A DNA stretch of 64,000 nucleotides from Serratia proteamaculans_D. Its GTDB lineage: Bacteria; Pseudomonadota; Gammaproteobacteria; Enterobacterales; Enterobacteriaceae. Of this stretch, positions 29,215 to 38,216 are shown one piece after another. The first letter of the stretch is position 1. The number at the start of each line of letters is the position of its first letter. The DNA is taken from assembly GCF_049959315.1 (NCBI RefSeq), contig NZ_CP188201.1; one strand, written 5' to 3'. The notes under the pieces were generated by a model. That model saw nothing but the letters and a program-made list of their open reading frames with translations. It was not told the origin of the DNA and did not search any database. The position numbers and the translations under genes were made by a program.

Positions 29215-29223
29215 ACGGCCTCC

Positions 29224-30258
29224 TTAGCGATTGGCAGTCAGCGTCGCCGCTTCCGGGGGGATCAGATAATCGGGCACGCTGACTCCGGCCTCCAGATAAT
29301 ACTTGTAAGCGCCGATGTGCAGCGGCACCGAAACCCCTTTCAATGCGTTCTCCAGCGAAATGTATTTGGCGGCGCTGTGCACCTGATGCACTTCCGGCAG
29401 GTTTTCAAACAGGGTTTTGGTCAGGTCATACACCAGCTTTTCATCCAGCCCATTCAGGGCTACCAGAATATTGGGCTGAGCGATGGTGGCGACCGCTTTG
29501 CCCTGCCGTGGATAGGTATCGGCCTTGATATCAAAGCGGAACCAGGAATTGGCGATGGCGTTTATGCTGGCCAGTTGTTCATCGGTGACGTTAAGAATGC
29601 GTGAAGGCACACCGCTGGCATACATGTCGGTGACTGCCGCTGCCGGTACTCCGGCGGGTAAGGCCCCCCCGTCGAGTCGACCGTCGCGCATGGCCGAAAC
29701 GGTATCGCCGTAGCCTAGGTATTCCGCCGTCAGTGATTTCTTGCTCAGGTTAACCCCCTGCAAAATGATCAGCGTCGATTGCTCGGTACCGCTGGCCTGG
29801 GGGCCGACCGAGAAGCGGGTGCCGGCGATATCGTTCAGGGTGCCGTCTTTCACCTTGTTTTCCAGCATCACAAAGTGTTCCACGTTGGGCCACAGCATGG
29901 AGATCGAACGCAGGTGGCTGTAAGCACGGCCTTCAAAATTACGGACGCCTTCATAGGCTTCGACGGCGATCAGGCTTTGCAGGATCGCCAGCTGTGCCTC
30001 GTTTTTTTGCAGCAGATCGATATTTTCGATCGATCCGGCGGAGGACTGCCCGCTGACCTGGATGCCGTCCTGTTTCAGCCGGTTACTCCAGACGTTAGCC
30101 AGGCCGACGCCCATCGGGTAGTAGGTTCCACCGGTAGAGGCCGTGGCTACCGAAAGGAAGGTCTTGTCGGCATTTTCCACTTTGCCGGCGACCGCCAGTG
30201 CGGCAATGGCGACCATTGCCCCTGCAGTTAGTAACAGTTTGATTTTTCTATTTTTCAT
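29224..30258 (-). CDS. TAXI-family TRAP transporter solute receptor
   Basis: Periplasmic receptor of 344 residues. A signal sequence (MKNRKIKLLLTAGAMVAIAALAVAG) precedes the family pattern SVATASTGGTYYPMGVGLANVWS, split here as residues 40-62. Later motifs are GQSSAGSIENIDLL, SVGPQASGTEQ and DGGALPAGVPAAAV. TAXI receptors bind small carboxylates such as glutamate or 2-oxoglutarate-like acids. As first gene of the receptor, permease, gntR, lhgO operon, it probably binds an acid related to 2-hydroxyglutarate. The start at 30258 is preferred to an extension of nine residues. Confidence 0.92.
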   Translation of the reverse strand: MKNRKIKLLLTAGAMVAIAALAVAGKVENADKTFLSVATASTGGTYYPMGVGLANVWSNRLKQDGIQVSGQSSAGSIENIDLLQKNEAQLAILQSLIAVEAYEGVRNFEGRAYSHLRSISMLWPNVEHFVMLENKVKDGTLNDIAGTRFSVGPQASGTEQSTLIILQGVNLSKKSLTAEYLGYGDTVSAMRDGRLDGGALPAGVPAAAVTDMYASGVPSRILNVTDEQLASINAIANSWFRFDIKADTYPRQGKAVATIAQPNILVALNGLDEKLVYDLTKTLFENLPEVHQVHSAAKYISLENALKGVSVPLHIGAYKYYLEAGVSVPDYLIPPEAATLTANR

Positions 30259-30418
30259 TATTTTCACCAAAGGTTTTTGAAACAAATAGAAAACATTTAC
30301 GCAAACTTGTATACAACATTGCAGCTTTTTTCACCTAGTGCGCATTGCTTGATTTGTGATCTGTGTGGGTGAAAAACGAGCGGAAATATCGCGGGGGGAT
30401 GAGGAGTGGAAGGAGAAA

Positions 30419-30441
30419 CCCCGTGACGCTTGCCACGGGGT
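30419..30441 (-). terminator. Hairpin downstream of the MetQ/NlpA-like gene
   Basis: CCCCGTG and CACGGGG pair around a seven-base loop ten bases past the stop. On the minus strand the stem is followed by TTTCTCC, a weak T-tract. Confidence 0.55.
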
Positions 30442-30451
30442 GAAGTGCAAA

Positions 30452-31261
30452 TTACCAGCCTTTAACCGCGTCGCCCTTGTAGATTTCGGCGGCGCTGGCG
30501 GCGACCTCATCGGTCTGATAGGCCTTGACCAGGTTTTTCACGTTCTCGTTGTTTTGGTTATCCACCCGACTGGCGAAAATATTGACGTACGGCGAGTGCT
30601 TGTCTTCGACAAACAATCCGTCTCTGCCTGGTGTCAGCCCAATTTGGCTGGAGTAGTTGGTGTTGATAATCGCCAGTGCGATTTGTTTGTCGTCCAGTGC
30701 GCGCGGCAACTGTGGCGCTTCAATCTCAACGATTTTCAACTTCTTCGGGTTGCTGACGATATCTAATGAGGTCGGCAGCAGCCCGACGCCGTCCTTCAGC
30801 CCGATCAGTCCCTGTTTTTGCAACAGCAGCAGTGAACGGCCAAGGTTGGTTGGATCGTTCGGTACCGCGACCTGTGCGCCGTCGGGCAATTGGCTGAGGG
30901 AAGAGATCTTTTTCGAGTAACCGGCAATCGGGTAAACAAAGGTGTTGCCCACTGCCACCAGTTTGTAGCCACGCTCCTGAATCTGCTTGTCCAGATAAGG
31001 CTTATGCTGGAAGGCATTGATGTCCAGATCGCCGTTATTCAGCGCTTCGTTGGGCAACACGTAATCAGTGAATGTCACCACTTCCACATCCAGGTCGTAC
31101 TTTTGCTTGGCGACTTTTTGCACCACCGCCCACAAAGCCTGATCGATGCCGGCACTGATACCGACTTTTATGTGGTGGTTGTCTTGCGCGGTCGGGCCGC
31201 AGGCGGTCAGCAGCAGGGTGGCGGTCACGGCCAGCGTGGCGGCGAGTTTTTTCAATGTCAT
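30452..31261 (-). CDS. MetQ/NlpA-family substrate-binding lipoprotein
   Basis: Lipoprotein of 269 residues with signal and lipobox LTAC at residue 21 (MTLKKLAATLAVTATLLLTAC). The mature domain shows GISAGIDQALWAVVQKVAKQ, FTDYVLPNEALNNGDLDINAFQHKPYLD (read as residues 64-91), and VAVPNDPTNLGRSL, all family hallmarks. MetQ binds methionine for the MetNI importer; NlpA is an inner-membrane relative. No metN or metI gene is adjacent, so this orphan is closer to NlpA in context, and its ligand is uncertain. Confidence 0.87.
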   Translation of the reverse strand: MTLKKLAATLAVTATLLLTACGPTAQDNHHIKVGISAGIDQALWAVVQKVAKQKYDLDVEVVTFTDYVLPNEALNNGDLDINAFQHKPYLDKQIQERGYKLVAVGNTFVYPIAGYSKKISSLSQLPDGAQVAVPNDPTNLGRSLLLLQKQGLIGLKDGVGLLPTSLDIVSNPKKLKIVEIEAPQLPRALDDKQIALAIINTNYSSQIGLTPGRDGLFVEDKHSPYVNIFASRVDNQNNENVKNLVKAYQTDEVAASAAEIYKGDAVKGW

Positions 31262-31499
31262 TTCCCAGAGTCCTTGTCAAAATAGCCTGCTGGTTATGGC
31301 AGGCTGAAGAGTGGCAGTGACTGTAGATAATCGTCTGGCTAAAATAAAATACTGATTCACTATGATTAATAGCGATTTGCTATGAGCAACATCTTCCCTG
31401 TTTGTGCCCTGATATTCAGTTTGTTTTGACGCAGGTTCCGCCCGCTTATTATGATGGCGGCAAGCCCGACAGGGGCGCGAATAGTCAAAGGAAAATAAC

Positions 31500-32018
31500 A
31501 TGCAATTTAACATCTGGCGCAAGGCGCTGCTGCCATTGGTGGTTTTGACTTGTGTATCTGCAACTCAGGTGCAGGCGGCGGATGCGGTGGTGGAGCCTAT
31601 CCCTAAAACGCTGCTGGGCAACTGGCACGTCAGCAAGATCTTGCCGACGCAAACCGTCGGTTGCTGGGACGAGCAACAGGCCAAAAGCCTGATCGGCGGA
31701 AAAATCAGTTACAAGGCCGACGGTTTCAGCTGGAATGGCACCGAGTTGAAAAATGAGGGCGCCACCCTCAGCACGGTCGAGGCGCAGGAATTTGTCGAAG
31801 ACAATTCCGGCAGCAGTTCTTATATCGACTTCCCGATGCTGGGCATCAGCACGCCGGCGGTAGAACGGGTGATGATCCAGCATGCCGATACGCAGATCAA
31901 AGGCATTACCGATCAGGGCACCGATGGCGTGCCGGGAGACAATGTGCTGCAAAAAGACGCCAACACGCTGATCCTGTCGGTGTGCAACGTTTGGTTTGAA
32001 GTTCAACGCGTGCGTTGA
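31500..32018 (+). CDS. Exported protein of unknown function
   Basis: Protein of 172 residues with a good signal peptide (MQFNIWRKALLPLVVLTCVS, cleavage after VQA near residue 26) and AAGGAAA upstream of the ATG at 31500. The mature protein begins with an LLGNWHVSKILPTQ stretch suggestive of a small beta-barrel lipocalin-like fold. It has two cysteines (VGCWDEQ and LSVCNVW) that could form a disulfide linking start and end of the domain. I do not recognise a family. It is a single gene between divergent nlpA-like and the cytochrome peroxidase gene. Confidence 0.72.
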   Translation: MQFNIWRKALLPLVVLTCVSATQVQAADAVVEPIPKTLLGNWHVSKILPTQTVGCWDEQQAKSLIGGKISYKADGFSWNGTELKNEGATLSTVEAQEFVEDNSGSSSYIDFPMLGISTPAVERVMIQHADTQIKGITDQGTDGVPGDNVLQKDANTLILSVCNVWFEVQRVR

Positions 32019-32352
32019 ACCCCCGGTGGCGCTCGCTATTGCACGTGAGCGCTGCCTGCAGTAATCTCGCCGTGCAAATAACATTTTTATTTTCTTCTGC
32101 TCGTTTTAATTTTTAATAATAATTCAAATACTCATTAATTCAGTGAATATCTGAAGGGTTAATTCTTGCTGATTTAATCTAATCGGTTATTTATCTGGAA
32201 GCTTGCAACGCCTAATTGATAGACCAATGCTATTACAGCTATAGGCAATGGCTGTGGGATTTATTGATTGTCGTCAAAAGTATTACTCACCCTCTGTTTA
32301 ATATTATTTGACGACGTTTATTTGGTCGGCAATGTCTCATAAGGAAAGAGAA
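32019..32352. other. Regulatory gap upstream of cytochrome c peroxidase
   Basis: About 330 bases without a gene. A GC hairpin (GGCGCTC / GAGCGCTGCC, 32027-32056) lies just after the exported protein stop. An FNR-like box and a -10 element lie at the 3' end. Confidence 0.6.
32264..32277 (+). promoter_or_regulatory. FNR-like site at about -41 of the peroxidase promoter
   Basis: TTGATTGTCGTCAA matches the FNR consensus TTGATNNNNATCAA with one mismatch. A TAATAT -10 element at 32299-32304 places the likely start near 32311, so the box centre is about 40 bases upstream. That is the classical spacing for FNR class II activation. Confidence 0.65.
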
Positions 32353-33750
32353 ATGAAAAAGGTCACCCGTATTGCGGCGATTTCCATTGCAGCCGTTGCG
32401 TTGGTTTATTTCGCTTTGGCTGGCTATGTCTGGCATCTCGATACCCAGCGTATTCAGAATGGCTCGGTACTGCGTTCCGCTGTGGAACAGAATAACCAGG
32501 TGCTTGGGTTGCTGAGAGAAAAGGGCTGCGATTATTGCCACACCCCCTCTGCTTCGCTTCCGTTCTACGCCTCTTTCCCCATCGCCAAACAGTTGATAGA
32601 ATACGATATTCGTCTGGGTTACTCCTCCTTCAACCTGGAGCCCGTGCGCAGCGCCCTGATTAAAGACAGGCCACAGGCACAAAGCGACCTGAATAAAATT
32701 GAGTGGGTAATGCAACACCAAACCATGCCGCCCACCCGCTATGTGGCTTTGCACTGGGCTGGGCAGATCAAGCCCGATGAACGGGAAATTCTCCTTGCCT
32801 GGATAGCGCAGCAACGCGCGCGCTATTACGCCAGTGCGGATACCGCAGAGTCTCATCGTAATGAACCTGTTCAACCGATCCCCAAAACATTGCCGGTTGA
32901 TGGGCAAAAGGTGGCATTGGGTTTCCGGCTTTTTCACGATCCACGCCTGTCTGGGGATAACACTCTTTCCTGCGCTCACTGCCATTCGTTGAATACCGGT
33001 GGGGTCGACGGAAGAAAAACCTCAATCGGAGTCGGCGGCGCGGTGGGGCCGATTAACGCGCCAACGGTGTTTAACTCGGTATTCAATAGCGAACAATTCT
33101 GGGATGGTCGTGCGCCGACCCTACAGGCACAGGCCGGTGGGCCGCCATTAAACCCGATAGAAATGGCCTCCAAATCCTGGAATGAAATCATCAATAAACT
33201 CGATAAGGATCCGCGGCTGACCCGCGACTTTGCTGCGGTCTATCCACAAGGGCTCAGCGGCGAGAATATTACCGATGCCATCGCCGAATTTGAAAAAACC
33301 TTAATCACCCCGAATGCACCTTTCGATAATTGGCTGCGCGGTGATGAAAACGCCATGACGATGCAGCAAAAACGCGGCTATCAATTATTTAAAGACAACA
33401 AATGCGCCACCTGCCATGCAGGGATCATTTTAGGCGGCCGTTCTTTTGAGCCTTTGGGGCTGAAGCGTGATTTTAATTTTGGCGAAATCACCACAGCAGA
33501 TATTGGGCGTATGAACGTCACCAGTGACGTGCGTGACCGGTTACGCCAGAAGGTGCCAGGCTTGCGCAATGTGGCTCAGACCGCGCCTTATTTTCATCGT
33601 GGTGATGTCGCTACGCTGGATCAGGCGGTAAAACTGATGTTGCGCTATCAGGTAGGCAGCGAACTGCCACAGCAGGATGTCGACGATATTGTCGCCTTCC
33701 TCGAAAGCCTGAACGGGGTCTATACCCCGTACCGGCAGAATGCAGAATAA
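32353..33750 (+). CDS. Tri-heme cytochrome c peroxidase (YhjA/Ccp type)
   Basis: Protein of 465 residues anchored by one N-terminal helix (residues 5-25). It has three CxxCH heme sites: CDYCH at 59-63, CAHCH at 207-211 and CATCH at 351-355. The last two belong to the classical bacterial di-heme peroxidase domain, with VGPINAPTVFNS and FWDGRAPTLQ between them. The extra N-terminal heme domain marks the quinol-linked YhjA subgroup, which reduces periplasmic hydrogen peroxide and can support anaerobic respiration with peroxide. The ATG at 32353 has AAGGAAAG upstream. The FNR-like site agrees with oxygen-limited expression. Confidence 0.93.
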   Translation: MKKVTRIAAISIAAVALVYFALAGYVWHLDTQRIQNGSVLRSAVEQNNQVLGLLREKGCDYCHTPSASLPFYASFPIAKQLIEYDIRLGYSSFNLEPVRSALIKDRPQAQSDLNKIEWVMQHQTMPPTRYVALHWAGQIKPDEREILLAWIAQQRARYYASADTAESHRNEPVQPIPKTLPVDGQKVALGFRLFHDPRLSGDNTLSCAHCHSLNTGGVDGRKTSIGVGGAVGPINAPTVFNSVFNSEQFWDGRAPTLQAQAGGPPLNPIEMASKSWNEIINKLDKDPRLTRDFAAVYPQGLSGENITDAIAEFEKTLITPNAPFDNWLRGDENAMTMQQKRGYQLFKDNKCATCHAGIILGGRSFEPLGLKRDFNFGEITTADIGRMNVTSDVRDRLRQKVPGLRNVAQTAPYFHRGDVATLDQAVKLMLRYQVGSELPQQDVDDIVAFLESLNGVYTPYRQNAE

Positions 33751-33906
33751 GAACAATATCTTTTCATCAGGCCCCGGCCACGGGGCTATTTAGCCTGATA
33801 TCCCCGTCCGAACGCCGCATTTCTGAACTAAAATTAACCATAATGCTATAACGCTAATGTTATCGCAGAAGCTGGGGTCTCTACTGAATCAATGACAGGA
33901 GGCGCT

Positions 33907-34332
33907 ATGTGTTATCAACATATTGTTATCGCCACCGACCTGAGTGATGACGGCAAACGGCTGGTGGAAAAAGGCGCGCGCTTGGCCGCTGCGCTGCAGG
34001 CTAAACTTTCCCTGATTTACGTGGATATTTACTACGATACCTACCATGCCGCGATTGGTTTCTCGGAGAAGAGTTACGACGGGGGGTCTTTTGAAGACAA
34101 GATCAAAAAAGAGCTGGAGCCGTTGACCCAAAACGTGAATTACCCGATCAACGAGGTGATTATTGGGCGCGGTGATTTCACCGAGCAACTGCAAAATGCG
34201 GTGGTGGATAAAAGCATCGATCTGGTGATCTTCGGCCACCACCACGATCTGTGGAACAAGCTGTTTTCCTCCACCCAGCACGCGATCAATCAGTTGAATG
34301 TTGACGTACTGGTGATCCCGATTAAATCCTAG
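33907..34332 (+). CDS. Universal stress protein, UspC/UspD-like
   Basis: UspA-superfamily protein of 141 residues with a Rossmann-like fold: YQHIVIATDLSDDGKRLVEKGARLA at the start (residues 3-27) and VDKSIDLVIFGHHHDLWNKL near 97-116. The GHHH segment in place of a GxxG-x9-GS ATP loop is typical of UspC/UspD rather than ATP-binding members. The start at 33907 has AGGAGG. Such proteins raise survival in stationary phase and stress. It is a single gene, closed by a strong hairpin shared with convergent ygjK. Confidence 0.87.
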   Translation: MCYQHIVIATDLSDDGKRLVEKGARLAAALQAKLSLIYVDIYYDTYHAAIGFSEKSYDGGSFEDKIKKELEPLTQNVNYPINEVIIGRGDFTEQLQNAVVDKSIDLVIFGHHHDLWNKLFSSTQHAINQLNVDVLVIPIKS

Positions 34333-34343
34333 CCCGAGCGAAA

Positions 34344-34372
34344 ACCCTGCCAGTTGGGCGGCCTGGCAGGGT
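34344..34372. terminator. Convergent hairpin between usp and ygjK
   Basis: ACCCTGCCAG and CTGGCAGGGT form a ten-pair stem in the 50-base gap between convergent genes. No T-run is present on either side. Confidence 0.65.
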
Positions 34373-34382
34373 AACGGCGAGA

Positions 34383-36755
34383 TTACCGGGTGAAAAAGTC
34401 GTTATACAGCATATAAAGGTGAGCTGCGCTCCAGGAGAAGTTCGGTGCGCCCTGTTGCATGCCGGTCAGCGGATTATAGTTTTCGCGGATCGGCCCGTCG
34501 GTGACCAGCCCGTCGGCGTGGTTGAAGAAGGCCTGTGCCATGGCGACGGCGTCGGCACGGTAGCCGTAGCTTTCCATACCTTTTAGCCCGAAATACAACT
34601 GATCTACCCACACTCGTCCACGCCAGTAAATATCTGCGCCAAACGCCGGGTTGGTGAGTGCCGCCGTACCGAGTGGGACGTAGGTATTGAACTCACGCGA
34701 GTCCTTCATCACCTTCACCACTGCATCGGCATGTTGCTGGCTGGCTGCGCCATTAAACAACGGCGACCAGCCTTCCGGGCCTTTGCCGCGTTCGACAATG
34801 GGTTTGCCGGCACAGCCATTGGCCAGGGGTTTATCTTCAATGCGAATGTCGTAGAAGAAGCCACTGGACGGATCGAACATGCAGCTATTGATGTAATCGG
34901 CCAGTTTATCGGCCTTGTTGCGGAAGGTGGCGGCATCGGCGCTGTGGCCCAGAATATCGGCCATCTTGGCCAGGTATTTGTTGTCGCTGTACATGTAACT
35001 GGCTTGATCCACCGACTCCTGCAGCAAGGAATACCCGAGCAGAGTGCCGTCTGCGGCACGATTTTCCGCAAATTTCACCTGCCAGTCCTGCCGTTTTCCA
35101 CCTTGTGCCAGATAGCGGGCCAGCTGATCCGGGTCGATAAAACCGAAGGCGGCGGCATCATCACGGCCCGATTCCCAGGAGGCGGCCACCTGGGCTGGAA
35201 TTTCGATGCTGTCATAGCGCCCGGAAGCGACCACCCGATCATAGTTGTTCAACCCGGCGAGCGTTTTCTCCTGCTGTCCGCGTTTAACGGTGAACAGCAT
35301 CCGGCCATCTGGCGTATTGTGCGCCTTGTCCCGCGTTGCGCCATATTCCGGCACGCCGTTGCCGTTATGGTCGCGGTTATGCAGCCACCAGTTGTGGTAG
35401 GCGACCAGCTTCGGATACATCTCGGCCAGCCACTGTTTATCGCCGGTGGTGTTATACACCTCCATTACCGCCCAGGCCGCCAGGCTGGGTTTGGTATTAC
35501 GTTCATTCCAGTTGCTGCCGTCACCGCCGCGTTCCGGGCTGGGGTTGTAGGCGATCAGATCCGGAATAAAACCCGCATCCCATGGGCGCAGAGGATCATC
35601 CGGCTGGATTTGGAAGGCGAACACCGCGCGGATATTATCCTTGGCGACGTCAGGATTAAAATGCGCCATGGCGTAGGCCTGTTTCCAGGTATCCCAGGGC
35701 CAGGTCTGGTTGCCGGAGAACCAGCGTCCGGTCACTGAAGGCGTCACCGAATCAAACTTCATCGCCCCGGCCGCGCCGCGCCAGTTACCATTCAAGGTTT
35801 CTATCGCTTTCACCGCCACGCGCTCCTGCGCTTGAGTGGCATGTGGGTTGCTGAGCCCTTTGTTGAGATAGTTTTCCCAGCGTTGCGCGGAAGCCTTCAT
35901 ATACTGCTGAGGGTTGGCGAGGATAGCGGCAATCTTGCCCTGTTCCTGCTGCACTTCAGCGGCGGTGAGCAGGTGAGAGTAGGTGGTGTAGAGGGTGGTG
36001 GAACCTTTGATATTGGCTTTGGCGGTGAACTGATGGCCGTTCACCGTCGTTTGCTGCGGCAGTGATTTATGAATTTGATATTCGGACTGCCCGGAGGTCA
36101 TCAGTTGTGAAGAGGCCCGCACTTTACCAAAGGTGACCCGCAAGCCGTCCGCCGTCGGCAGTATGTGCCGCGTGTAGCCCGGGAATGCCTGCTCGATGGT
36201 CTGAGGTGACTGCGGCTTCTGCTCTTTGGCGTAGTATTTTTCCAGCAGCGCACCGTCCCACACCAGTTCCAGCGGTGTATCGGTGATGATTTGGGTTTCC
36301 AGCAGCGAGGTGCGTGCGGTAGCGAAACGCAGCGTCAGATTGACCTGGATCCCCGGCGCGCTGAGTTGCTGGATAAGCGCCCCCGGGATGCTGTAGGCCG
36401 TCATGCTGAAGTTTACTTTCTCCCCATTCTTATACAGGCTCAGCCGATCAAAGTTGTCGGCCATAAAGTTGATGTATTCTTCAGTGAGCAACGCCGGGCC
36501 GGGGAAGCCGCCGATACCTTCCGGGCCGTCCGGCAGCAAGTGTCCATGCCAGGCTCCCAGGTCAAAAAACGGGTTAAAACGCTGGTGTTCATCAAAATCG
36601 TAATCGAGCATGTAGTGTGGTGCGCCGCTGCGATTGATCACGTTTTTATAGGCGTCTGCCCGTAGTGCGGTCTCATTCGCCGGGTGAGAAGAGCAGCCTG
36701 ATAGTGTCAGCGTGATAGCCACGGCCAAAGGCGGCAGTTTATTAATCAAATTCAT
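34383..36755 (-). CDS. ygjK: GH63 alpha-glucosidase YgjK, lipoprotein form
   Basis: Glycoside hydrolase of about 790 residues, matching E. coli YgjK closely as I recall it (FNPFFDLGAWHGHLLPDG, RWFSGNQTWPWDTWKQA, NWNERNTKPSLAAW, GADIYWRGRVWVDQ, NFSWSAAHLYMLYNDFF, each seen here). The family hydrolyses alpha-glucosidic bonds such as in nigerose or related disaccharides. The start at 36755 gives MNLINKLPPLAVAITLTLSGC, a lipoprotein signal with lipobox LSGC. That suggests membrane anchoring, whereas E. coli YgjK is periplasmic. It follows ygjJ by 17 bases in a minus-strand pair. Confidence 0.94.
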   Translation of the reverse strand: MNLINKLPPLAVAITLTLSGCSSHPANETALRADAYKNVINRSGAPHYMLDYDFDEHQRFNPFFDLGAWHGHLLPDGPEGIGGFPGPALLTEEYINFMADNFDRLSLYKNGEKVNFSMTAYSIPGALIQQLSAPGIQVNLTLRFATARTSLLETQIITDTPLELVWDGALLEKYYAKEQKPQSPQTIEQAFPGYTRHILPTADGLRVTFGKVRASSQLMTSGQSEYQIHKSLPQQTTVNGHQFTAKANIKGSTTLYTTYSHLLTAAEVQQEQGKIAAILANPQQYMKASAQRWENYLNKGLSNPHATQAQERVAVKAIETLNGNWRGAAGAMKFDSVTPSVTGRWFSGNQTWPWDTWKQAYAMAHFNPDVAKDNIRAVFAFQIQPDDPLRPWDAGFIPDLIAYNPSPERGGDGSNWNERNTKPSLAAWAVMEVYNTTGDKQWLAEMYPKLVAYHNWWLHNRDHNGNGVPEYGATRDKAHNTPDGRMLFTVKRGQQEKTLAGLNNYDRVVASGRYDSIEIPAQVAASWESGRDDAAAFGFIDPDQLARYLAQGGKRQDWQVKFAENRAADGTLLGYSLLQESVDQASYMYSDNKYLAKMADILGHSADAATFRNKADKLADYINSCMFDPSSGFFYDIRIEDKPLANGCAGKPIVERGKGPEGWSPLFNGAASQQHADAVVKVMKDSREFNTYVPLGTAALTNPAFGADIYWRGRVWVDQLYFGLKGMESYGYRADAVAMAQAFFNHADGLVTDGPIRENYNPLTGMQQGAPNFSWSAAHLYMLYNDFFTR

Positions 36756-36772
36756 TAGGTTTGCCCTGTCGG

Positions 36773-37840
36773 TTACCAATAAAAATACTGCATCAGAAAC
36801 ACCGAGTTGCTGGCATCGGTGCTGTCGTTGGTCATATAGAATTTACTGTCCAGCGCGGTGGCGAATTTGCCGCCGCCGTACTCGTACCAGATACCGGCTT
36901 GCGCGTAAGAAGTGGCGGTGTCCGGTGCATTGTCCAGCCGGTGGCGGGCGTAGCTGTAGGCTGTCGAGAAATACAGCCCTTTGGCGGCTTCAACCATGGC
37001 GCTTAACATCAGCCCCGACTCGGTGCCCGGGTGGCTGCCATCGCCCTTGCCGGTGTGGTGCCAGACGCGGCCGGCCAGGTTTTTGCCTTTTAGCCCCAGC
37101 AGGTACAGTTGCCCCATGCCGTCGGTGATTTCCAGGCCGTTTAATAACGTCAGGTCGGGTTGCAAATCGTATTGGGTGTAGCCGTTAATCATGGCTCGGT
37201 AGGTATATTTGTCCGAGTAGCGGTCATATTTGCCGAAGTGCAGTAACGCCTTGCTTTCGTCGATACGGCTTTCCGGTGCGGCGGTGACGCTGTAGCGGAA
37301 TTTTCCGGTCAGATTCTGCAGCTTGGCGGCATAGGAGAGATCCCGGGTGTTGGGGATCACATAGCCATACTCCGGGGTAAAGTCGGCCCACCATTGCAAA
37401 TCATCCAGCGAGGAGTCGTTGCGTAGGCTGAGCATCATTTCGGTGCCATCATCGGTGCGATAGCCGCCGTAAAAACGGTTGATGCCGCCTTCAAATCCCC
37501 CCCAACTGTGGTCTGGCACCCAGGCATTGCCCTGGCTATCCGCCTGCACCGTCCAGCCTTCGCCGTAGATCAGGCCGAACCAGTGGCCGTGCTTGATCTC
37601 CAGCCCGCCTTCGATATAGGTGCCGTCGCTGTATTTGTGTTGGTGTTCACCGTTGAGATAGACGCTGCCACCGATGCCCAGCTCACCGTAAAAGCGCAGG
37701 GCGGTAGCGGCGGAGGTTGTCAGTTCGGGGGGCGGCAGCTCGTTATGTTCTGCCGGTACCACGGACTCCTGTGCCGACAGTTTCAGCGGTAAAATCAGTA
37801 GTAAAGCGGGTAAAAATTTTTTATTGACTATTATTTTCAT
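36773..37840 (-). CDS. ygjJ: YgjJ outer-membrane beta-barrel-like protein
   Basis: Exported protein of 355 residues (signal ending at KLSAQE near 24) with alternating strands over most of its length and a C-terminal FLMQYFYW, the aromatic end expected of an outer-membrane barrel. It matches E. coli YgjJ in segments such as YSDGTYIEGGLE, VPDHSWGGFEGGINRFYGGY and SSLDDLQWW. With ygjK it probably lets in and hydrolyses an oligosaccharide. The start at 37840 gives the better signal peptide; an in-frame ATG at 37852 is possible. Neither has a strong ribosome site. Confidence 0.92.
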   Translation of the reverse strand: MKIIVNKKFLPALLLILPLKLSAQESVVPAEHNELPPPELTTSAATALRFYGELGIGGSVYLNGEHQHKYSDGTYIEGGLEIKHGHWFGLIYGEGWTVQADSQGNAWVPDHSWGGFEGGINRFYGGYRTDDGTEMMLSLRNDSSLDDLQWWADFTPEYGYVIPNTRDLSYAAKLQNLTGKFRYSVTAAPESRIDESKALLHFGKYDRYSDKYTYRAMINGYTQYDLQPDLTLLNGLEITDGMGQLYLLGLKGKNLAGRVWHHTGKGDGSHPGTESGLMLSAMVEAAKGLYFSTAYSYARHRLDNAPDTATSYAQAGIWYEYGGGKFATALDSKFYMTNDSTDASNSVFLMQYFYW

Positions 37841-38216
37841 TTGGACACGCATCAGTTTTTGGTTAGTGGAACGTTAGACGCAGCATGATGCCTGCAAATT
37901 CAATCCATTAACCGCATGTGGGTCGGCCCCTGTTCCCTGGGAGGAGGTAAAAAACCGTCTTAAACTGGACGGTAAAGCGGCAGTTATATTAGTAAAATAT
38001 TTAGTAAAAAATATCACCAGATCAGTAAATCGTTAACTTGATCACAAAGGGTGAAATCGGTATCTTCGCTACAGAGCATTGCGAACCGTCTGAAAGCGCC
38101 GTGCAGGCTGCGATAAGGAGGTTTCCGGCGGATAAAAAGGGGGGATGGAGCATCAGGGCCTATACCTTGCTGAGCTGTCCCGGTAAGCTAGCGTTTTGTC
38201 TATCCATTGAGACTCT
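37841..38216. other. Divergent regulatory region, ygjJ / ebgR
   Basis: About 375 bases between divergent genes. It contains the TTTACTAAATATTT-type element listed separately and AAGGAGG at 38115-38121. No gene is supported. Confidence 0.55.
37989..38013 (-). promoter_or_regulatory. Probable EbgR operator upstream of ygjJ
   Basis: On the minus strand the sequence reads TTTTTTACTAAATATTT followed by TACTAA. The same core TTTTTACTAAATATTT occurs upstream of ebgA at 39332-39347, and both contain two TTTACTA-like half units one turn apart. The shared element between two divergent transcription units beside a LacI-family gene points to common control. Confidence 0.6.
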
